Assembly: GCA_964609085.1 (NCBI GenBank)
Contig: CAZSRZ010000007.1
Coordinates: 15,598 to 79,597 of the forward strand
Length of the DNA stretch: 64,000 nucleotides
DNA from: JANPLG01 sp964609085
GTDB taxonomy: Bacteria > Armatimonadota > SYMT01
Direction of reading: 5' to 3'
Every line of letters begins with the position of its first letter. The stretch's first letter is position 1. Below, piece after piece: positions 1 through 9,394 of the stretch. The notes beneath the pieces were generated by a model, which was given only the letters and a program-made list of their open reading frames with translations, ran no database searches and was not told where the DNA came from. Made by a program: the position numbers and the translations under genes.

Positions 1-1
1 G

Positions 2-847
2 TTGAAAGACCCGGTTGAAGAGGCCTGTCGCGGAGTGGACCGGGTCTACCACCTCGCCGCCCAGGTGGCCGTGACCACCAGCGTCCGCGAGCCCCGCGAG
101 GATTTCGAGGTCAACCTGCTCGGTTCCGTCAATCTCCTGGAGGCGGTGCGCCGAGTTTGCCCGCACGCCACGTTCTTTTACACCTCCACCAACAAGGTCT
201 ATGGGGGGATGGAGGACGTCGGCGTGGTGAAGGACGGAGATCGGTATGCCTACGTCGGCCTGCCGAACGGGGTTCCGGAGTCAAGGAGCCTCGATTTCCA
301 CTCCCCCTACGGCTGTTCCAAGGGCGGTGCCGATCAATACGTACGGGACTACGCTCGTATCTACGGGTTGCGCAGCGTCGTCTTCCGGATGAGTTGCATC
401 TACGGACCGCACCAGTGCGGGAATGAGGACCAGGGATGGGTGGCCCACTTCGCGCGGCAGGCGATCTCCGGAGGGGAGATCAGCATCTACGGTGACGGCC
501 GACAGGTGCGAGACATCCTTTATGTCGAGGACCTGGTGCGTGCCTTCGACATGGCGGCGGCGGCGATTGATCGCACCGCCGGGCAGGTCTACAACATCGG
601 TGGCGGTCCCCATCAGACCACCTCGCTTCGCGAACTGATCGCCCAGTTGGAGTCGATCTGCGGCGTGCACATCCCCGTGAGCTACGGCGAATGGCGGCCC
701 GGGGACCAGCGCATCTACGTCACCGACATACGCCGCGCCGCTACGGAGTTCGGGTGGGCTCCGCTCGTGGATCGTCAGGAGGGCGTGCGCCGCCTGGTGG
801 ATTGGCTGCGCTCCAACGTCGCGGAGAGACTGGCGCTTGTCGGCTGA
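2..847 (+). CDS. CDP-paratose 2-epimerase-like SDR (5' truncated by window edge)
   Basis: Extended short-chain dehydrogenase/reductase that interconverts nucleotide sugars in the cytoplasm. The frame is open to the left edge and the glycine-rich NAD-binding N-terminus is missing, so about 55-60 residues lie outside the window. Visible parts are the STNKVYG stretch near residue 62 and the catalytic Tyr103-x3-Lys107. The STNKVYG context, the long insertion before the YxxxK motif and the QVRDILYVEDLVRAF-type stretch resemble CDP-tyvelose/paratose 2-epimerases (Tyv/RfbE) more than UDP-galactose epimerases. The CDP-glucose genes rfbF and rfbG 3.7 kb downstream support a CDP-sugar substrate, but exact specificity is inferred. 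It overlaps the next gene by 11 bases. Confidence 0.8.
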   Translation: MKDPVEEACRGVDRVYHLAAQVAVTTSVREPREDFEVNLLGSVNLLEAVRRVCPHATFFYTSTNKVYGGMEDVGVVKDGDRYAYVGLPNGVPESRSLDFHSPYGCSKGGADQYVRDYARIYGLRSVVFRMSCIYGPHQCGNEDQGWVAHFARQAISGGEISIYGDGRQVRDILYVEDLVRAFDMAAAAIDRTAGQVYNIGGGPHQTTSLRELIAQLESICGVHIPVSYGEWRPGDQRIYVTDIRRAATEFGWAPLVDRQEGVRRLVDWLRSNVAERLALVG

Positions 848-2363
848 GGCTCCGGGTTCAGAGGCGGTCGGCAAAGGGTGGCTGCGGCTGCACCTGGGCA
901 TCTGGCTCGCGTGTCTTGGCGTCCTGCTGCTCACGGTCAACGGCCGGTTGTTCAGCACCGACGCCGAGTTGATGTACCAGATGACAGAGTCCGTGGCGGT
1001 TCGGGGTTCCGCCGCCGTCAAGCCGCACGAATACGCGTCGCTCGGGCGGGATGGTCGCTACTACAGCAAGTACGGGCCCGTGCAGTCCATCCTTGCGGTG
1101 CCGCTTTACCTGGTGGGTCGCGTCGCGGCCACCCGCGTCAGCGAGGAGCGAGGCGAGCAGCTCCGGCGTGCGGCCGTCTCCCTTTTCAACCCCATCGTCC
1201 TGGCACTGCTGGTGTGTGCTGTGATCTGGGCCGCGGGCGGCTTTGGGTTCACCACCGGCGAATCTGTGGCAGCCGGTCTGATGGCGGCCTTCGGCGCGGG
1301 GCTGTGGTGGCTCTCGAAGACGTTTAACAGTGAGCCGCTGACAGGTCTCTTCCTCGTGTTGGCGTTCGGAGCCCTCGTCCGCCAGCAGACCGAAGCCCGC
1401 GTCCGCTTCGCCGTCCTGGGGGGCATCGCTCTCGGCCTCGCGGTCGGCACCCGCGTGGCTGTTGTCCTCACCGTCCCTGTGCTGCTGGCCTATGTCTGGT
1501 TCTCGTCCGGGCGGAAGCTGCGGACGGTGCTGGCGTTCGTGGCCCCACTGGCCGTCACTGCGATCCTGCTGGCCGCGTACAATTTCGCTCGTTTCGGTAG
1601 CCCACTCAAGTCTGGCTATGGGTCCGAGGCGTTCGACTATCCCGTGTGGAGGGGGACGCTCGGGCTGCTGGTCAGTCCCCGGTGCGGTATGCTCTTCTCC
1701 GCGCCGCTCCTGCTGATGGCGATCCCGGGAGGGATGCGGATGGCGGGACGATGGCGCCGTGAGATGCTTGCGATCGGCGCGATGTCGCTCATCTGGTTGC
1801 TGAGCTCGGGAGCGTGGTGGTGCTGGTGGGGAGGCTGGTCAGTGGGCCCGCGGCTCTTCTTGCCGATGGCGCCGTTGCTGGTGATTCCGGTCGTCTACCT
1901 GATGGCGGCCTGGCATCGGAAGGGCGGCGCAGCTCGAACGGCGCTGCTGGCGGTGGTCGCGGGAAACCTGCTTCTGCAGACCATTCCGCTCTGGAGTTCG
2001 CACCCCGAATACAAGGCCATCGCGAAGTCCGCTGAAGCCGAAGGTCGGGATGAAATGTGGGATCCGCACTACCTTCTCGTTGCCTGGCAGGTTCGGAATG
2101 CCGCTTACGTCATCGGCTCCACGCTCGACGGTTCCTGGCGTGATCCCGCTAAGGCCGGGTTTGGGGGCGATGAGAGCGGGAGCGTCTTCGACGTCCCCGT
2201 GATCGATGCCTGGCCCTTCTACCTCATCGCCGCGGGCCTTTCGCCCATCATCGCGCTGGCGGCTTCCGCAGTACCGATCGGAATGGCGCTGGTCGGGGCA
2301 GGGATCGCGCGGCGGGCATATCGGTCGCTTGACGGCTCGTCGGCGAGGGGTGTGCCCGCATGA
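837..2363 (+). CDS. GT-C-type polytopic membrane protein, probable glycosyltransferase
   Basis: A 508-residue protein starting at TTG 837, inside the end of the preceding gene. After a short cytoplasmic N-terminus come about ten hydrophobic membrane segments. The first periplasmic loop carries an acidic D-A-E motif (STDAELMY) followed by a Tyr/Lys-rich stretch. This matches the layout of GT39/GT83-like enzymes, which transfer sugars from polyprenyl-phosphate donors on the outer face of the membrane. A later loop is rich in tryptophan. It ends with ATGA, coupling it to the wzm gene. Substrate is unknown, and a related non-catalytic membrane family cannot be excluded. Confidence 0.6.
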   Translation: MSAEAPGSEAVGKGWLRLHLGIWLACLGVLLLTVNGRLFSTDAELMYQMTESVAVRGSAAVKPHEYASLGRDGRYYSKYGPVQSILAVPLYLVGRVAATRVSEERGEQLRRAAVSLFNPIVLALLVCAVIWAAGGFGFTTGESVAAGLMAAFGAGLWWLSKTFNSEPLTGLFLVLAFGALVRQQTEARVRFAVLGGIALGLAVGTRVAVVLTVPVLLAYVWFSSGRKLRTVLAFVAPLAVTAILLAAYNFARFGSPLKSGYGSEAFDYPVWRGTLGLLVSPRCGMLFSAPLLLMAIPGGMRMAGRWRREMLAIGAMSLIWLLSSGAWWCWWGGWSVGPRLFLPMAPLLVIPVVYLMAAWHRKGGAARTALLAVVAGNLLLQTIPLWSSHPEYKAIAKSAEAEGRDEMWDPHYLLVAWQVRNAAYVIGSTLDGSWRDPAKAGFGGDESGSVFDVPVIDAWPFYLIAAGLSPIIALAASAVPIGMALVGAGIARRAYRSLDGSSARGVPA

Positions 2364-3199
2364 CCGCCGCTGCCCCTCCTCTCCCGGAGATGGTCATCCG
2401 CGCGCGACGTGGGTGGGCCGGTCTCGACTTCGCCGCCCTCTGGTCCTACCGGGAACTCCTGATGTTCCTCGTGTGGCGGGATCTCAAGGTGCGCTACAAG
2501 CAGACCGCACTGGGCGCGGCCTGGGCGCTGTTGCAGCCGCTGTTCAGCATCGTGCTCTTTTCGGTGATCTTCGGCACCTTCGCTCGGTTGCCCTCGGATG
2601 GGGTGCCGTATCCCATCCTCACCTGTGCCGCCCTGCTGCCGTGGACCCTCTTTCAGGGCGTCGTCGGTCGGTCCGGATCCAGCCTGGTCTCAAGTACCCA
2701 ACTCGTTTCCAAGGTCTACTTCCCCCGAGTGATCGTCCCGCTGGCGGCCGGTCTCGCGTCGGTGGTGGACTTCCTCCTCTCCTTCTTGGTGCTGGTCGGC
2801 ATCATCATCTGGTACCGATTTCCGCTCGGTATCGCCCTGGTCACGCTGCCGCTGTGGAGCCTGCTCGCGCTCACTGCCGGGCTCTCGGTAGGGATGGGGC
2901 TGGCAGCGCTGAACGTGCGGTTCCGCGACGTCGGCTTTGTCATCCCCTTCCTGCTGCAGGTCTGGCAGTACGCCTCTCCGGTGGCCTACTCCGCCTCCAT
3001 CGTCCCGGCGAAGTGGGCGTTCTGGTACCAACTGAACCCCATGGTGGGCGCGATCCAGGGATTCCGCTGGGCCATCGTCGGCGTGACCGGCCCCATCGGC
3101 GTGCCGTGGGTGGCGGCGATGGTCGTCACGCTGGTGCTCTTCTGCCTGTCTCTCTTCTACTTCCGCCAGGTTGAGCGGTCGTTCGCGGATCTGATCTAG
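2360..3199 (+). CDS. wzm: Polysaccharide ABC exporter permease Wzm
   Basis: A 279-residue ABC-2 type permease. A cytoplasmic N-terminus is followed by the family-typical stretch around WRDLKVRYKQT and six membrane segments. The C-terminal part has the conserved NPM and FRW region seen in TagG/KpsM/Wzm proteins. It forms the channel that moves undecaprenyl-linked polysaccharide from cytoplasm to periplasm. The ATG overlaps the previous stop (ATGA), and the ATPase gene follows after 3 bases. This gene order is the usual one for ABC-dependent O-antigen clusters. Confidence 0.93.
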   Translation: MTAAAPPLPEMVIRARRGWAGLDFAALWSYRELLMFLVWRDLKVRYKQTALGAAWALLQPLFSIVLFSVIFGTFARLPSDGVPYPILTCAALLPWTLFQGVVGRSGSSLVSSTQLVSKVYFPRVIVPLAAGLASVVDFLLSFLVLVGIIIWYRFPLGIALVTLPLWSLLALTAGLSVGMGLAALNVRFRDVGFVIPFLLQVWQYASPVAYSASIVPAKWAFWYQLNPMVGAIQGFRWAIVGVTGPIGVPWVAAMVVTLVLFCLSLFYFRQVERSFADLI

Positions 3200-3202
3200 T
3201 CG

Positions 3203-4522
3203 ATGGCCGATCTTGCAATCCGTGCGCGCGGGGTGGGAAAGCGCTACCGACTTGGGCTCGCCGAGAAGCGGGCGACGAGTATTGGCGAGACGCTGACGCG
3301 GGCGTTCTCAGCCCCATGGCGCGCTTTACGGCCGGCTCCCCTCACGGCGGAGAGCGAACTCTGGGCGGTACGCGATTTCGACGTGGACATAGCGCATGGC
3401 GAGGTGGTGGGGATCGTCGGGAGAAACGGTGCCGGTAAGAGCACGCTGCTGAAGATCCTCTCTCGCATCACCGAGCCAACCGAAGGGGAGATTCGATTGC
3501 GAGGGCGCGTCGCATCTCTCCTCGAGGTTGGCACAGGCTTTCACCCCGAGCTGACCGGCCGCGAGAACATCTATCTGAACGGCGCGATTCTGGGGATGTC
3601 GCGACGAGAGATCGATCGCAAATTCGATGAGATTGTCGCCTTCTCGGAGATCGAGCGGTTCCTCGACACACCTGTAAAGCGGTACTCCAGCGGGATGTAC
3701 ACGCGCCTGGCCTTCGCCGTGGCGGCACACCTCGAGCCGGAGATTCTCATCGTCGACGAAGTGCTGGCCGTGGGCGACGCGCCCTTTCAAAAGAAGTGCC
3801 TGGGGAAGATGGGCTCCGTGGCCAAGGACGGTCGGACGGTGCTCTTCGTCAGCCACAACCTGGGAGCGCTGGTGAATCTGTGCCCTCGCGCGGTGCTGCT
3901 GGTGGATGGAAAGAAGGTGGCCGACGGATCGTCGCCGGACGTCGTTGCCCGTTACATCGCCATGGGCGCGGAGTCCCAGGGCGAGCGAATCTGGAGCGAC
4001 CCCACCACCGCGCCCGGAAGTGAGAAGGTCCGGCTGCGCGCCATGCGCCTGCTCTGCGGCGACGCCGTCACCAGCGACGTCGATATCCAGCGGGACCTTT
4101 GCGTGGAGATCGAGTACAGCGTCCACAAGCCCGGCTCCCGCATCACCGTCGGACTCCACCTGATTGACGCGATGGGGGCCACCGTGCTGGCGACGGCCAA
4201 TCTTCACTCGGCCAACCTCGACCGGGACGAATGGTTCGATCGTGAGCACGAACCTGGCGTCTACCGTTCGCGCTGCATCATTCCGGGCAACTTCCTTAAC
4301 GACGGACGTTACGCCCTCCACGCCGTGCTGCTGACGGACGTCTCTCACCTGGAACTGCTGGAACGTGACGTCCTCTCCTTCACGGTCTACGACACCGGCG
4401 CGATGCGGGAGGAGTACACCGGCGGCTGGATCGGGAGCGTCCGCCCGCGCCTCGCATGGAACACGCAGCCGGTGAGTGAAGAGGCGGCGAGCCGTGTGGC
4501 GCCCGGGCTGCAGGGCATCTGA
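3203..4522 (+). CDS. wzt: Polysaccharide ABC exporter ATPase Wzt with C-terminal glycan-binding domain
   Basis: A 439-residue ATPase partner of Wzm. Walker A (GRNGAGKST) lies at residues 73-81, the signature is the YSSGM variant typical of polysaccharide exporters, and Walker B with the following Asp-Glu is ILIVDEVLAVGD. The nucleotide-binding domain ends near residue 250. About 180 further residues form a beta-rich domain matching the Wzt C-terminal domain, which in E. coli O8/O9a recognises the finished non-reducing end of the glycan before export. Its presence suggests a chain with a specific terminal cap, to which the many methyltransferases of this cluster could contribute. Confidence 0.94.
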   Translation: MADLAIRARGVGKRYRLGLAEKRATSIGETLTRAFSAPWRALRPAPLTAESELWAVRDFDVDIAHGEVVGIVGRNGAGKSTLLKILSRITEPTEGEIRLRGRVASLLEVGTGFHPELTGRENIYLNGAILGMSRREIDRKFDEIVAFSEIERFLDTPVKRYSSGMYTRLAFAVAAHLEPEILIVDEVLAVGDAPFQKKCLGKMGSVAKDGRTVLFVSHNLGALVNLCPRAVLLVDGKKVADGSSPDVVARYIAMGAESQGERIWSDPTTAPGSEKVRLRAMRLLCGDAVTSDVDIQRDLCVEIEYSVHKPGSRITVGLHLIDAMGATVLATANLHSANLDRDEWFDREHEPGVYRSRCIIPGNFLNDGRYALHAVLLTDVSHLELLERDVLSFTVYDTGAMREEYTGGWIGSVRPRLAWNTQPVSEEAASRVAPGLQGI

Positions 4523-4540
4523 AGGGTCATCGACGAGCGC

Positions 4541-5317
4541 ATGAAGACGGTAATACTGTGCGGAGGACAGGGTACGCGGCTCCGAGAGGAGACCGAGTAC
4601 CGGCCGAAACCGTTGGTGACGGTTGGGGATCGGCCGATTCTCTGGCACATCATGAAGCTCTACGCTCACCACGGCTTCCGGGACTTCGTGCTCTGCCTGG
4701 GCTACCGCGGCCAGATGATCAAGGAGTACTTCCTGAACTACGAGGCGATGAACAACGACTTCACCATCCGCCTCGGTCGCGATCACGTGGTCACCCCGCT
4801 TGGCGCGCACGAAGAGCAGGAGTTCACGGTCACCCTTGCCGACACCGGCCAGGACTCCATGACCGGCGGGCGTATCCGTCGGGTGCGCAAGTACATCGGG
4901 GGAGAGACCTTCCTCGCCACCTACGGCGACGGGGTCTCCGACATCGACATCTCGGACGTAGTGCGCTTCCACCAGTCGCACGGCCGTCTCGCCACCGTGA
5001 CGACGGTTCGGGCTCCCTCACGATACGGGATCCTCGATCTCGCAAGCGACGGACGCGTGGAGCGCTTCAGCGAGAAACCGGTTCTGGAGACATGGGCAAG
5101 CATCGGCTTCTTCGTCTTCAACGAACGGGTGCTGGATTACCTGGACGGGGACGATTGCGTGCTGGAGAGAGAGCCGTTACAGCGCCTCGCCCGCGAAGGG
5201 GAGTTGATGGCCTACCGCCACAACGGCAGCTTCTACGCGATGGACACTTACCGCGAGTACCTGCAGCTCAACGAGCTGTGGCGCGGCGGCGCCGCTCCAT
5301 GGAAGGTCTGGCCGTGA
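4541..5317 (+). CDS. rfbF: Glucose-1-phosphate cytidylyltransferase
   Basis: A 258-residue nucleotidyltransferase making CDP-glucose from CTP and glucose 1-phosphate. It begins with the signature GGQGTRLREET, followed by PKPLV and the family-specific stretch around FLNYEAMNNDF. Its length equals that of characterised RfbF/DdhA enzymes (about 257 residues). It is the first committed step for CDP-linked deoxysugars. Its stop overlaps the rfbG start by four bases (GTGA), so the two enzymes are translationally coupled. Confidence 0.95.
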   Translation: MKTVILCGGQGTRLREETEYRPKPLVTVGDRPILWHIMKLYAHHGFRDFVLCLGYRGQMIKEYFLNYEAMNNDFTIRLGRDHVVTPLGAHEEQEFTVTLADTGQDSMTGGRIRRVRKYIGGETFLATYGDGVSDIDISDVVRFHQSHGRLATVTTVRAPSRYGILDLASDGRVERFSEKPVLETWASIGFFVFNERVLDYLDGDDCVLEREPLQRLAREGELMAYRHNGSFYAMDTYREYLQLNELWRGGAAPWKVWP

Positions 5318-6315
5318 GCACTTCCACGCCCACCCCCGCGTTTTGGGTGGACCGGCCGGTGTTCGTTACCGGCGGGACCGGGCTGCTTGGATCCTGGTTG
5401 GTTCAAAGACTGCAGGAAGCCGGAGCGAACGTCGTCTGCCTGGTGCGGGACTGGGTGCCGCGTTGCGAGCTGGCGACCAGCGGCAACCTGGAGCGGTGCG
5501 CCGTGGTGCGGGGGGATCTCACCGACCAGACGCTGATAGAGCGAGTGCTTGGGGAGTACGAGGTGGTGACGGCCTTCCACCTCGCGGCGCAGACGACCGT
5601 GGGTGTTGCCAACCGCAACCCCGTCTCCACCTTTGACACCAACATCCGCGGCACGTGGTCGCTCCTGGAAGCCTGTCGCCGCAGCCCCCTCATCCGGGAA
5701 GTCGTGGTCGCGTCCTCCGACAAGGCCTATGGAGCGCATGAGATCCTCCCGTACTCCGAAGACGCCCCGCTGCAGGGTCGGCACCCCTACGACGCGAGCA
5801 AGTCGTGCGCCGATTTACTCGCCCAGTGCTACGCACACAGCTATGGGCTCCCCGTAACGATCACCCGGTGCGGCAACCTCTACGGCGGTGGAGATCTGAA
5901 TTGGAATCGGATCATCCCCGGGACCATCCGCTCGGTGCTGCGCGGTCATCGACCGGTTATCCGCTCCGACGGCGAGTTCATCCGGGATTACTTTTACGTC
6001 GAGGATGGGGCCGCAGCCTATCTGCTGCTGACTGAGAGGATGGCCGCCGATGCCTCGTTAGCGGGATCGGCCTTCAATTTTTCCAATGAGTTGCAGGTCA
6101 CGGTGACGCAGGTGGTGGATCAGATCCTCGCCGTGATGAACTCGGACCTGCGGCCGGACATCCGGAACGAGGCCAGCAATGAGATCCGCCACCAGTACCT
6201 GAGCGCCGAGCGCGCGCGGGCGCGCCTGGGTTGGAGCCCGCTCTTCACACTGGAGCAGGGACTGGCGCGGACCATCGAGTGGTACCGTGGCTACTTCCAG
6301 AGGGATGCCGCGTGA
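5314..6315 (+). CDS. rfbG: CDP-glucose 4,6-dehydratase
   Basis: A 333-residue extended SDR converting CDP-glucose to CDP-4-dehydro-6-deoxyglucose. The glycine motif G20-x2-G23-x2-G26 and catalytic Tyr159-x3-Lys163 are visible, together with the SSDKAYG stretch typical of RfbG. I chose GTG 5314 because it overlaps the rfbF stop by four bases, as at many junctions here; ATG 5299 is an in-frame alternative adding five residues. The 4-keto product is the branch point for the methyltransferase, aminotransferase and transketolase encoded downstream. Confidence 0.93.
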   Translation: MSTSTPTPAFWVDRPVFVTGGTGLLGSWLVQRLQEAGANVVCLVRDWVPRCELATSGNLERCAVVRGDLTDQTLIERVLGEYEVVTAFHLAAQTTVGVANRNPVSTFDTNIRGTWSLLEACRRSPLIREVVVASSDKAYGAHEILPYSEDAPLQGRHPYDASKSCADLLAQCYAHSYGLPVTITRCGNLYGGGDLNWNRIIPGTIRSVLRGHRPVIRSDGEFIRDYFYVEDGAAAYLLLTERMAADASLAGSAFNFSNELQVTVTQVVDQILAVMNSDLRPDIRNEASNEIRHQYLSAERARARLGWSPLFTLEQGLARTIEWYRGYFQRDAA

Positions 6316-7550
6316 ATCTGCCGATCGCCCTCCGGCATCAGTGCCGCATCTGCGGTTCCCGAGCCCCGCATTGTTTCCTCACACTGCCGGACTATCCGTT
6401 GGCGGACAACCACGTTCGCGACACAGGCGGCGAGGACGAGTTCCGTGCCGAGCTGCGCATCTACCGCTGCCCGGACTGCGGCACTGTGCAGACGCAGCAC
6501 GACGTCGACCTCAGTCGCTACTACCGCGATTACGCCTACACCGTTTCACAGTCCGGCTTTGCCCGCCGGTTCATGGAGCGGTTGGCGGAGGTCGTGTGCC
6601 GTCGATATGAACTCCCGGCCGGAAGTGGTGTCATCGAAATTGGGTCCAGCGACGGTTACCAGCTCCGCTGCTTCGCCGAGAGGGGAATGCGGGTTCTCGG
6701 TTACGAACCTGGTGCGGACCTGGCCGCGCAGGCGGAGTCGCAGGGCGTGGCGACGGTGTGCGGGCTTTTTGACGAAGCCGCCCTAGGCGCTATCCCCGCG
6801 GAGATGCTGCCGGCCCGCGCGGTCCTATCGTTCAATACCTTCGACCACATCCCCGACCCACTTCCCGTTCTGCGTGCCGTTCGGAGTGTGCTCGACCCCG
6901 TGGACGGCGTCGTCATTATCGAGGTCCACGACCTGGAGAAGATCGCTGAACGGGCCGAGGCTTGCCTCTTCGCCCATGAACACTCCATCTATCTTTCCGC
7001 GCGGACGATGGCTGGGCTGCTCGGCCGCGCCGATCTGAAGCTGCTGTCCATCGATCTCCTGCCGGAAAGCGAGCGAAGGGGCAACTCGCTGTTGATCGCC
7101 GCCGGTGCGACAGGCAGTCGCTGGAAGGAAGCCGAGCCTCCCGCCGGTGCCTGGCTGGATCAACTCGAGCACGCGGCGGCCTACGAGGATCTCAGCCGCC
7201 GTATTCTCATCGGACACAGGGGTTTGGCGGACCATGTGCGGGCCCAGCGTCGGGCCGGTCGCAGGGTTGCGGGCTACGGTGGGTCGGGTCGAGGGATCGC
7301 CACCCTGGCCATCGCCGGCCTGGGCCCAGAGGACATCGCCTACGTTTGCGACCAGAATTCGAGCTTTGAGGGTATGCTGATGCCCTCCTCACATGTTCCG
7401 GTCGCTCTGCCGAGTCGGTTGGGCGACGACCCCGTGGACGAAGTCATCGTGTTTTCGTACGGCTATCTGGACGAGATCCGGGAGGGCATCGCCCCGTACC
7501 TGCGTCCGGGGACGCCGGTGCGTTCCGTGCTCGAGTTGATCAGCGGCTGA
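6312..7550 (+). CDS. NDP-sugar C-methyltransferase (NovU/TylC3 family)
   Basis: A 412-residue, three-part SAM methyltransferase. The N-terminal zinc-binding domain has two Cys pairs (CRIC and CPDC). The middle Rossmann domain has SAM motif I as EIGSSDGY, and the conserved HEHSIYLS stretch follows. The C-terminal domain (YGGSGRG ... DQNSSFEG) is the nucleotide-sugar-binding part typical of the family. Members such as TylC3 and NovU add a methyl group at C3 or C5 of 4-keto-6-deoxy sugars. Position directly after rfbG (GTGA overlap) points to the CDP-4-keto-6-deoxy sugar as substrate. Which carbon is methylated is not visible. Confidence 0.88.
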   Translation: MNLPIALRHQCRICGSRAPHCFLTLPDYPLADNHVRDTGGEDEFRAELRIYRCPDCGTVQTQHDVDLSRYYRDYAYTVSQSGFARRFMERLAEVVCRRYELPAGSGVIEIGSSDGYQLRCFAERGMRVLGYEPGADLAAQAESQGVATVCGLFDEAALGAIPAEMLPARAVLSFNTFDHIPDPLPVLRAVRSVLDPVDGVVIIEVHDLEKIAERAEACLFAHEHSIYLSARTMAGLLGRADLKLLSIDLLPESERRGNSLLIAAGATGSRWKEAEPPAGAWLDQLEHAAAYEDLSRRILIGHRGLADHVRAQRRAGRRVAGYGGSGRGIATLAIAGLGPEDIAYVCDQNSSFEGMLMPSSHVPVALPSRLGDDPVDEVIVFSYGYLDEIREGIAPYLRPGTPVRSVLELISG

Positions 7551-7562
7551 GGCCGTGCCGGC

Positions 7563-7574
7563 AAGGAGGAAGGG
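7563..7574 (+). promoter_or_regulatory. Strong Shine-Dalgarno site for the aminotransferase
   Basis: AAGGAGGAAGGG lies 4 bases before ATG 7579. It is among the best ribosome-binding sites in the block and fixes that start. It stands out because most neighbouring genes rely on stop-start overlap instead. Confidence 0.7.
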
Positions 7575-7578
7575 TTGA

Positions 7579-8685
7579 ATGGCTGAGCGTACCATTGCTT
7601 CCGGTGGACCCTGGATCACGGAAAAGGAGATCGCCTACGTCAGCGACGCCGTGGCCAACGGGTGGTACGGAAACTGGTCGGGCTACCTGACGCGGTTCGA
7701 GAAGGCGTTCGCGGATTGGCTGGGAGTTCGGCACGCCATCGCTACTTCCAGTTGCACCGGCGCCATCCATCTCGCGATGTGCGGGCTGGGGATCGGCGAG
7801 GGCGATGAGGTCATCGTGCCGGAGGTGACGTGGATCGCGTCCGTCACCGGTGCCTGTTACACGGGTGCAACGCCAGTGTTCGTCGACGTGGAGCCGGACA
7901 CGTGGTGTATCGATCCGGAAGCCGTACGCCGGGCCATCACGCCGCGGACAAAGGCGATTGTGCCGGTGCACATGTACGGCCATCCCGCCGACATGTCGGC
8001 GATCAATGCCATTGCGGAGCAGCACGGGATCTTCGTGCTGGAGGATGCGGCACCGGGGATCGGCTCTCGCGTGAACGGCGAGCTGGCCGGCACGCTGAGC
8101 GGCGCGGCAACCTTTAGCTTCCAGGGTGCCAAGCCCCTGGTGACGGGCGAAGGCGGAATGTTCGTCACAGACGACGAAAAGCTGTACGAGAAGGTCTACT
8201 GGTACTGGGACCATTGTCGTGACCCGAAGAAGGTTCTCTTTAACACCGGCATCGGGTTCAAGTACAAGATGAGCAACATCCAGGCCGCGCTGGGACTTGC
8301 GCAGCTAGAGCGGGCGGATGAGATCATCGAAAAGCGCCGACAGATTTTCTTCTGGTATCGAGAACGCCTCTCCGACATCGAAGGTCTGAGCCTCAACGTC
8401 GAGCGGCCAGGGGTGTACAACAACTACTACGTGCCTACCGTGGTGCTTGACCAAGATTTCGCCCGAAGTCCCGAGCAGGTGATGGCCTACCTGGACGAGC
8501 GGGGCGTCCGCAACCGCCCCTTCTTCCGCGCCATCAGCAAGTTCCCGATGTTCAAGCCCGCGGAAACGCCCGTGGCCGACCGGCTGGCTGCCCGTGGGAT
8601 CAATCTACCCTGCGCCTCGATGCTGCGCGAGGACGAGGTGGATTACTCCTGCAAGGTGCTTCGAGACGCGCTGGGTGTGGGATGA
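7579..8685 (+). CDS. DegT/DnrJ/EryC1 sugar aminotransferase
   Basis: A 368-residue PLP enzyme of the perosamine-synthetase type. The fold-type I pattern is clear: SCTGAIHLA near residue 57, the Asp pair around EDAAPGIG, and the PLP lysine Lys185 in FSFQGAK. Because the lysine is kept, it is an aminotransferase rather than an RfbH-type dehydrase, where His replaces it. Likely substrate is the (methylated) CDP-4-keto-6-deoxy sugar or its 3-keto isomer, with glutamate as amino donor. The GNAT gene immediately downstream would then acylate the new amine. Substrate assignment is inferred from context. Confidence 0.9.
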   Translation: MAERTIASGGPWITEKEIAYVSDAVANGWYGNWSGYLTRFEKAFADWLGVRHAIATSSCTGAIHLAMCGLGIGEGDEVIVPEVTWIASVTGACYTGATPVFVDVEPDTWCIDPEAVRRAITPRTKAIVPVHMYGHPADMSAINAIAEQHGIFVLEDAAPGIGSRVNGELAGTLSGAATFSFQGAKPLVTGEGGMFVTDDEKLYEKVYWYWDHCRDPKKVLFNTGIGFKYKMSNIQAALGLAQLERADEIIEKRRQIFFWYRERLSDIEGLSLNVERPGVYNNYYVPTVVLDQDFARSPEQVMAYLDERGVRNRPFFRAISKFPMFKPAETPVADRLAARGINLPCASMLREDEVDYSCKVLRDALGVG

Positions 8686-8722
8686 ACGTGACGTGCCATC
8701 GCCGCCCACCGCTGCCTTCGCG

Positions 8723-9391
8723 ATGACGAACGCTGCTGAATACCGCCGGGGGATAGAGGCCGGCTTTGCTGCCGCCAAGCAAGAGGGCCTCACACTCCCC
8801 CTGCACGGGGACTCCGGCACGCTCCGGGCCATCCGCGCCGCGGACGGCTCGGATGGTTCCCTCATCGGGCTGCTGTCTCGATGGCGGTCCGAGAACAGCT
8901 TCGCCTATCCGAGCCAGTTTCAGGTGACTGACGCGGGGACCGGTCGTTGGCTGCAGACGCGCGTCATCGATACTCCAGATCGCATCCTCTTCCTCATCCA
9001 CGCGCCCGACGGGGAGCCCGTTGGCCACCTGGGATTCGGCTTCTGTCTGAATGACGAAGGGGTGATGGAGGTCGAGAACGTCGTTCGCGGGGTGAAGGAT
9101 GCCATCCCCGGGATCATGACGCGGGCGATGCGCACGATGATGGAGTGGGCGGTGCGCGAGTTCGCTCCGACGGCGATCCACCTACGCGTCTTCAACGACA
9201 ATCCCCACGCTGTGCGCTTTTACGAGCAACTGGGATTTCGCGGCGTTGCGCTGACGCCATTGCGCCGTCACGAAGAAGGCGGTGGCGTGTTCTACCGCGA
9301 TCCCGCACCCCACGACACCTCGCCCCCCGACAAGGAGTTTCTGGTGATGGAGTGGGACGGACTGGTCGACCGACCAGAAAGGGAGAGGTGA
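8723..9391 (+). CDS. GNAT-family N-acyltransferase, probably acting on an amino sugar
   Basis: About 222 residues. The C-terminal half has the GNAT pattern: a beta strand ending in GHLGFGF, a helix region before RAMRTMMEW, and the end motif N-D-N-P-H-A-V-R-F-Y-E-QLGF that binds acyl-CoA. It sits right after the sugar aminotransferase, so N-acetylation of an amino-deoxy sugar is the simplest role. The start is uncertain: GTG 8693 in the same frame would add ten residues, and neither start has a clear Shine-Dalgarno site. Confidence 0.75.
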   Translation: MTNAAEYRRGIEAGFAAAKQEGLTLPLHGDSGTLRAIRAADGSDGSLIGLLSRWRSENSFAYPSQFQVTDAGTGRWLQTRVIDTPDRILFLIHAPDGEPVGHLGFGFCLNDEGVMEVENVVRGVKDAIPGIMTRAMRTMMEWAVREFAPTAIHLRVFNDNPHAVRFYEQLGFRGVALTPLRRHEEGGGVFYRDPAPHDTSPPDKEFLVMEWDGLVDRPERER

Positions 9392-9394
9392 GCG

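Noticed and set aside
3326..4981. A 551-codon open frame on the - strand
   Set aside because: It is antisense to both wzt and rfbF, crosses their junction and shows no motif. Shadow frame.
7579..8685. RfbH (CDP-4-keto-6-deoxyglucose 3-dehydrase)
   Set aside because: RfbH has His instead of the PLP lysine and an iron-sulfur cluster; here Lys185 is present and no Cys cluster is seen.
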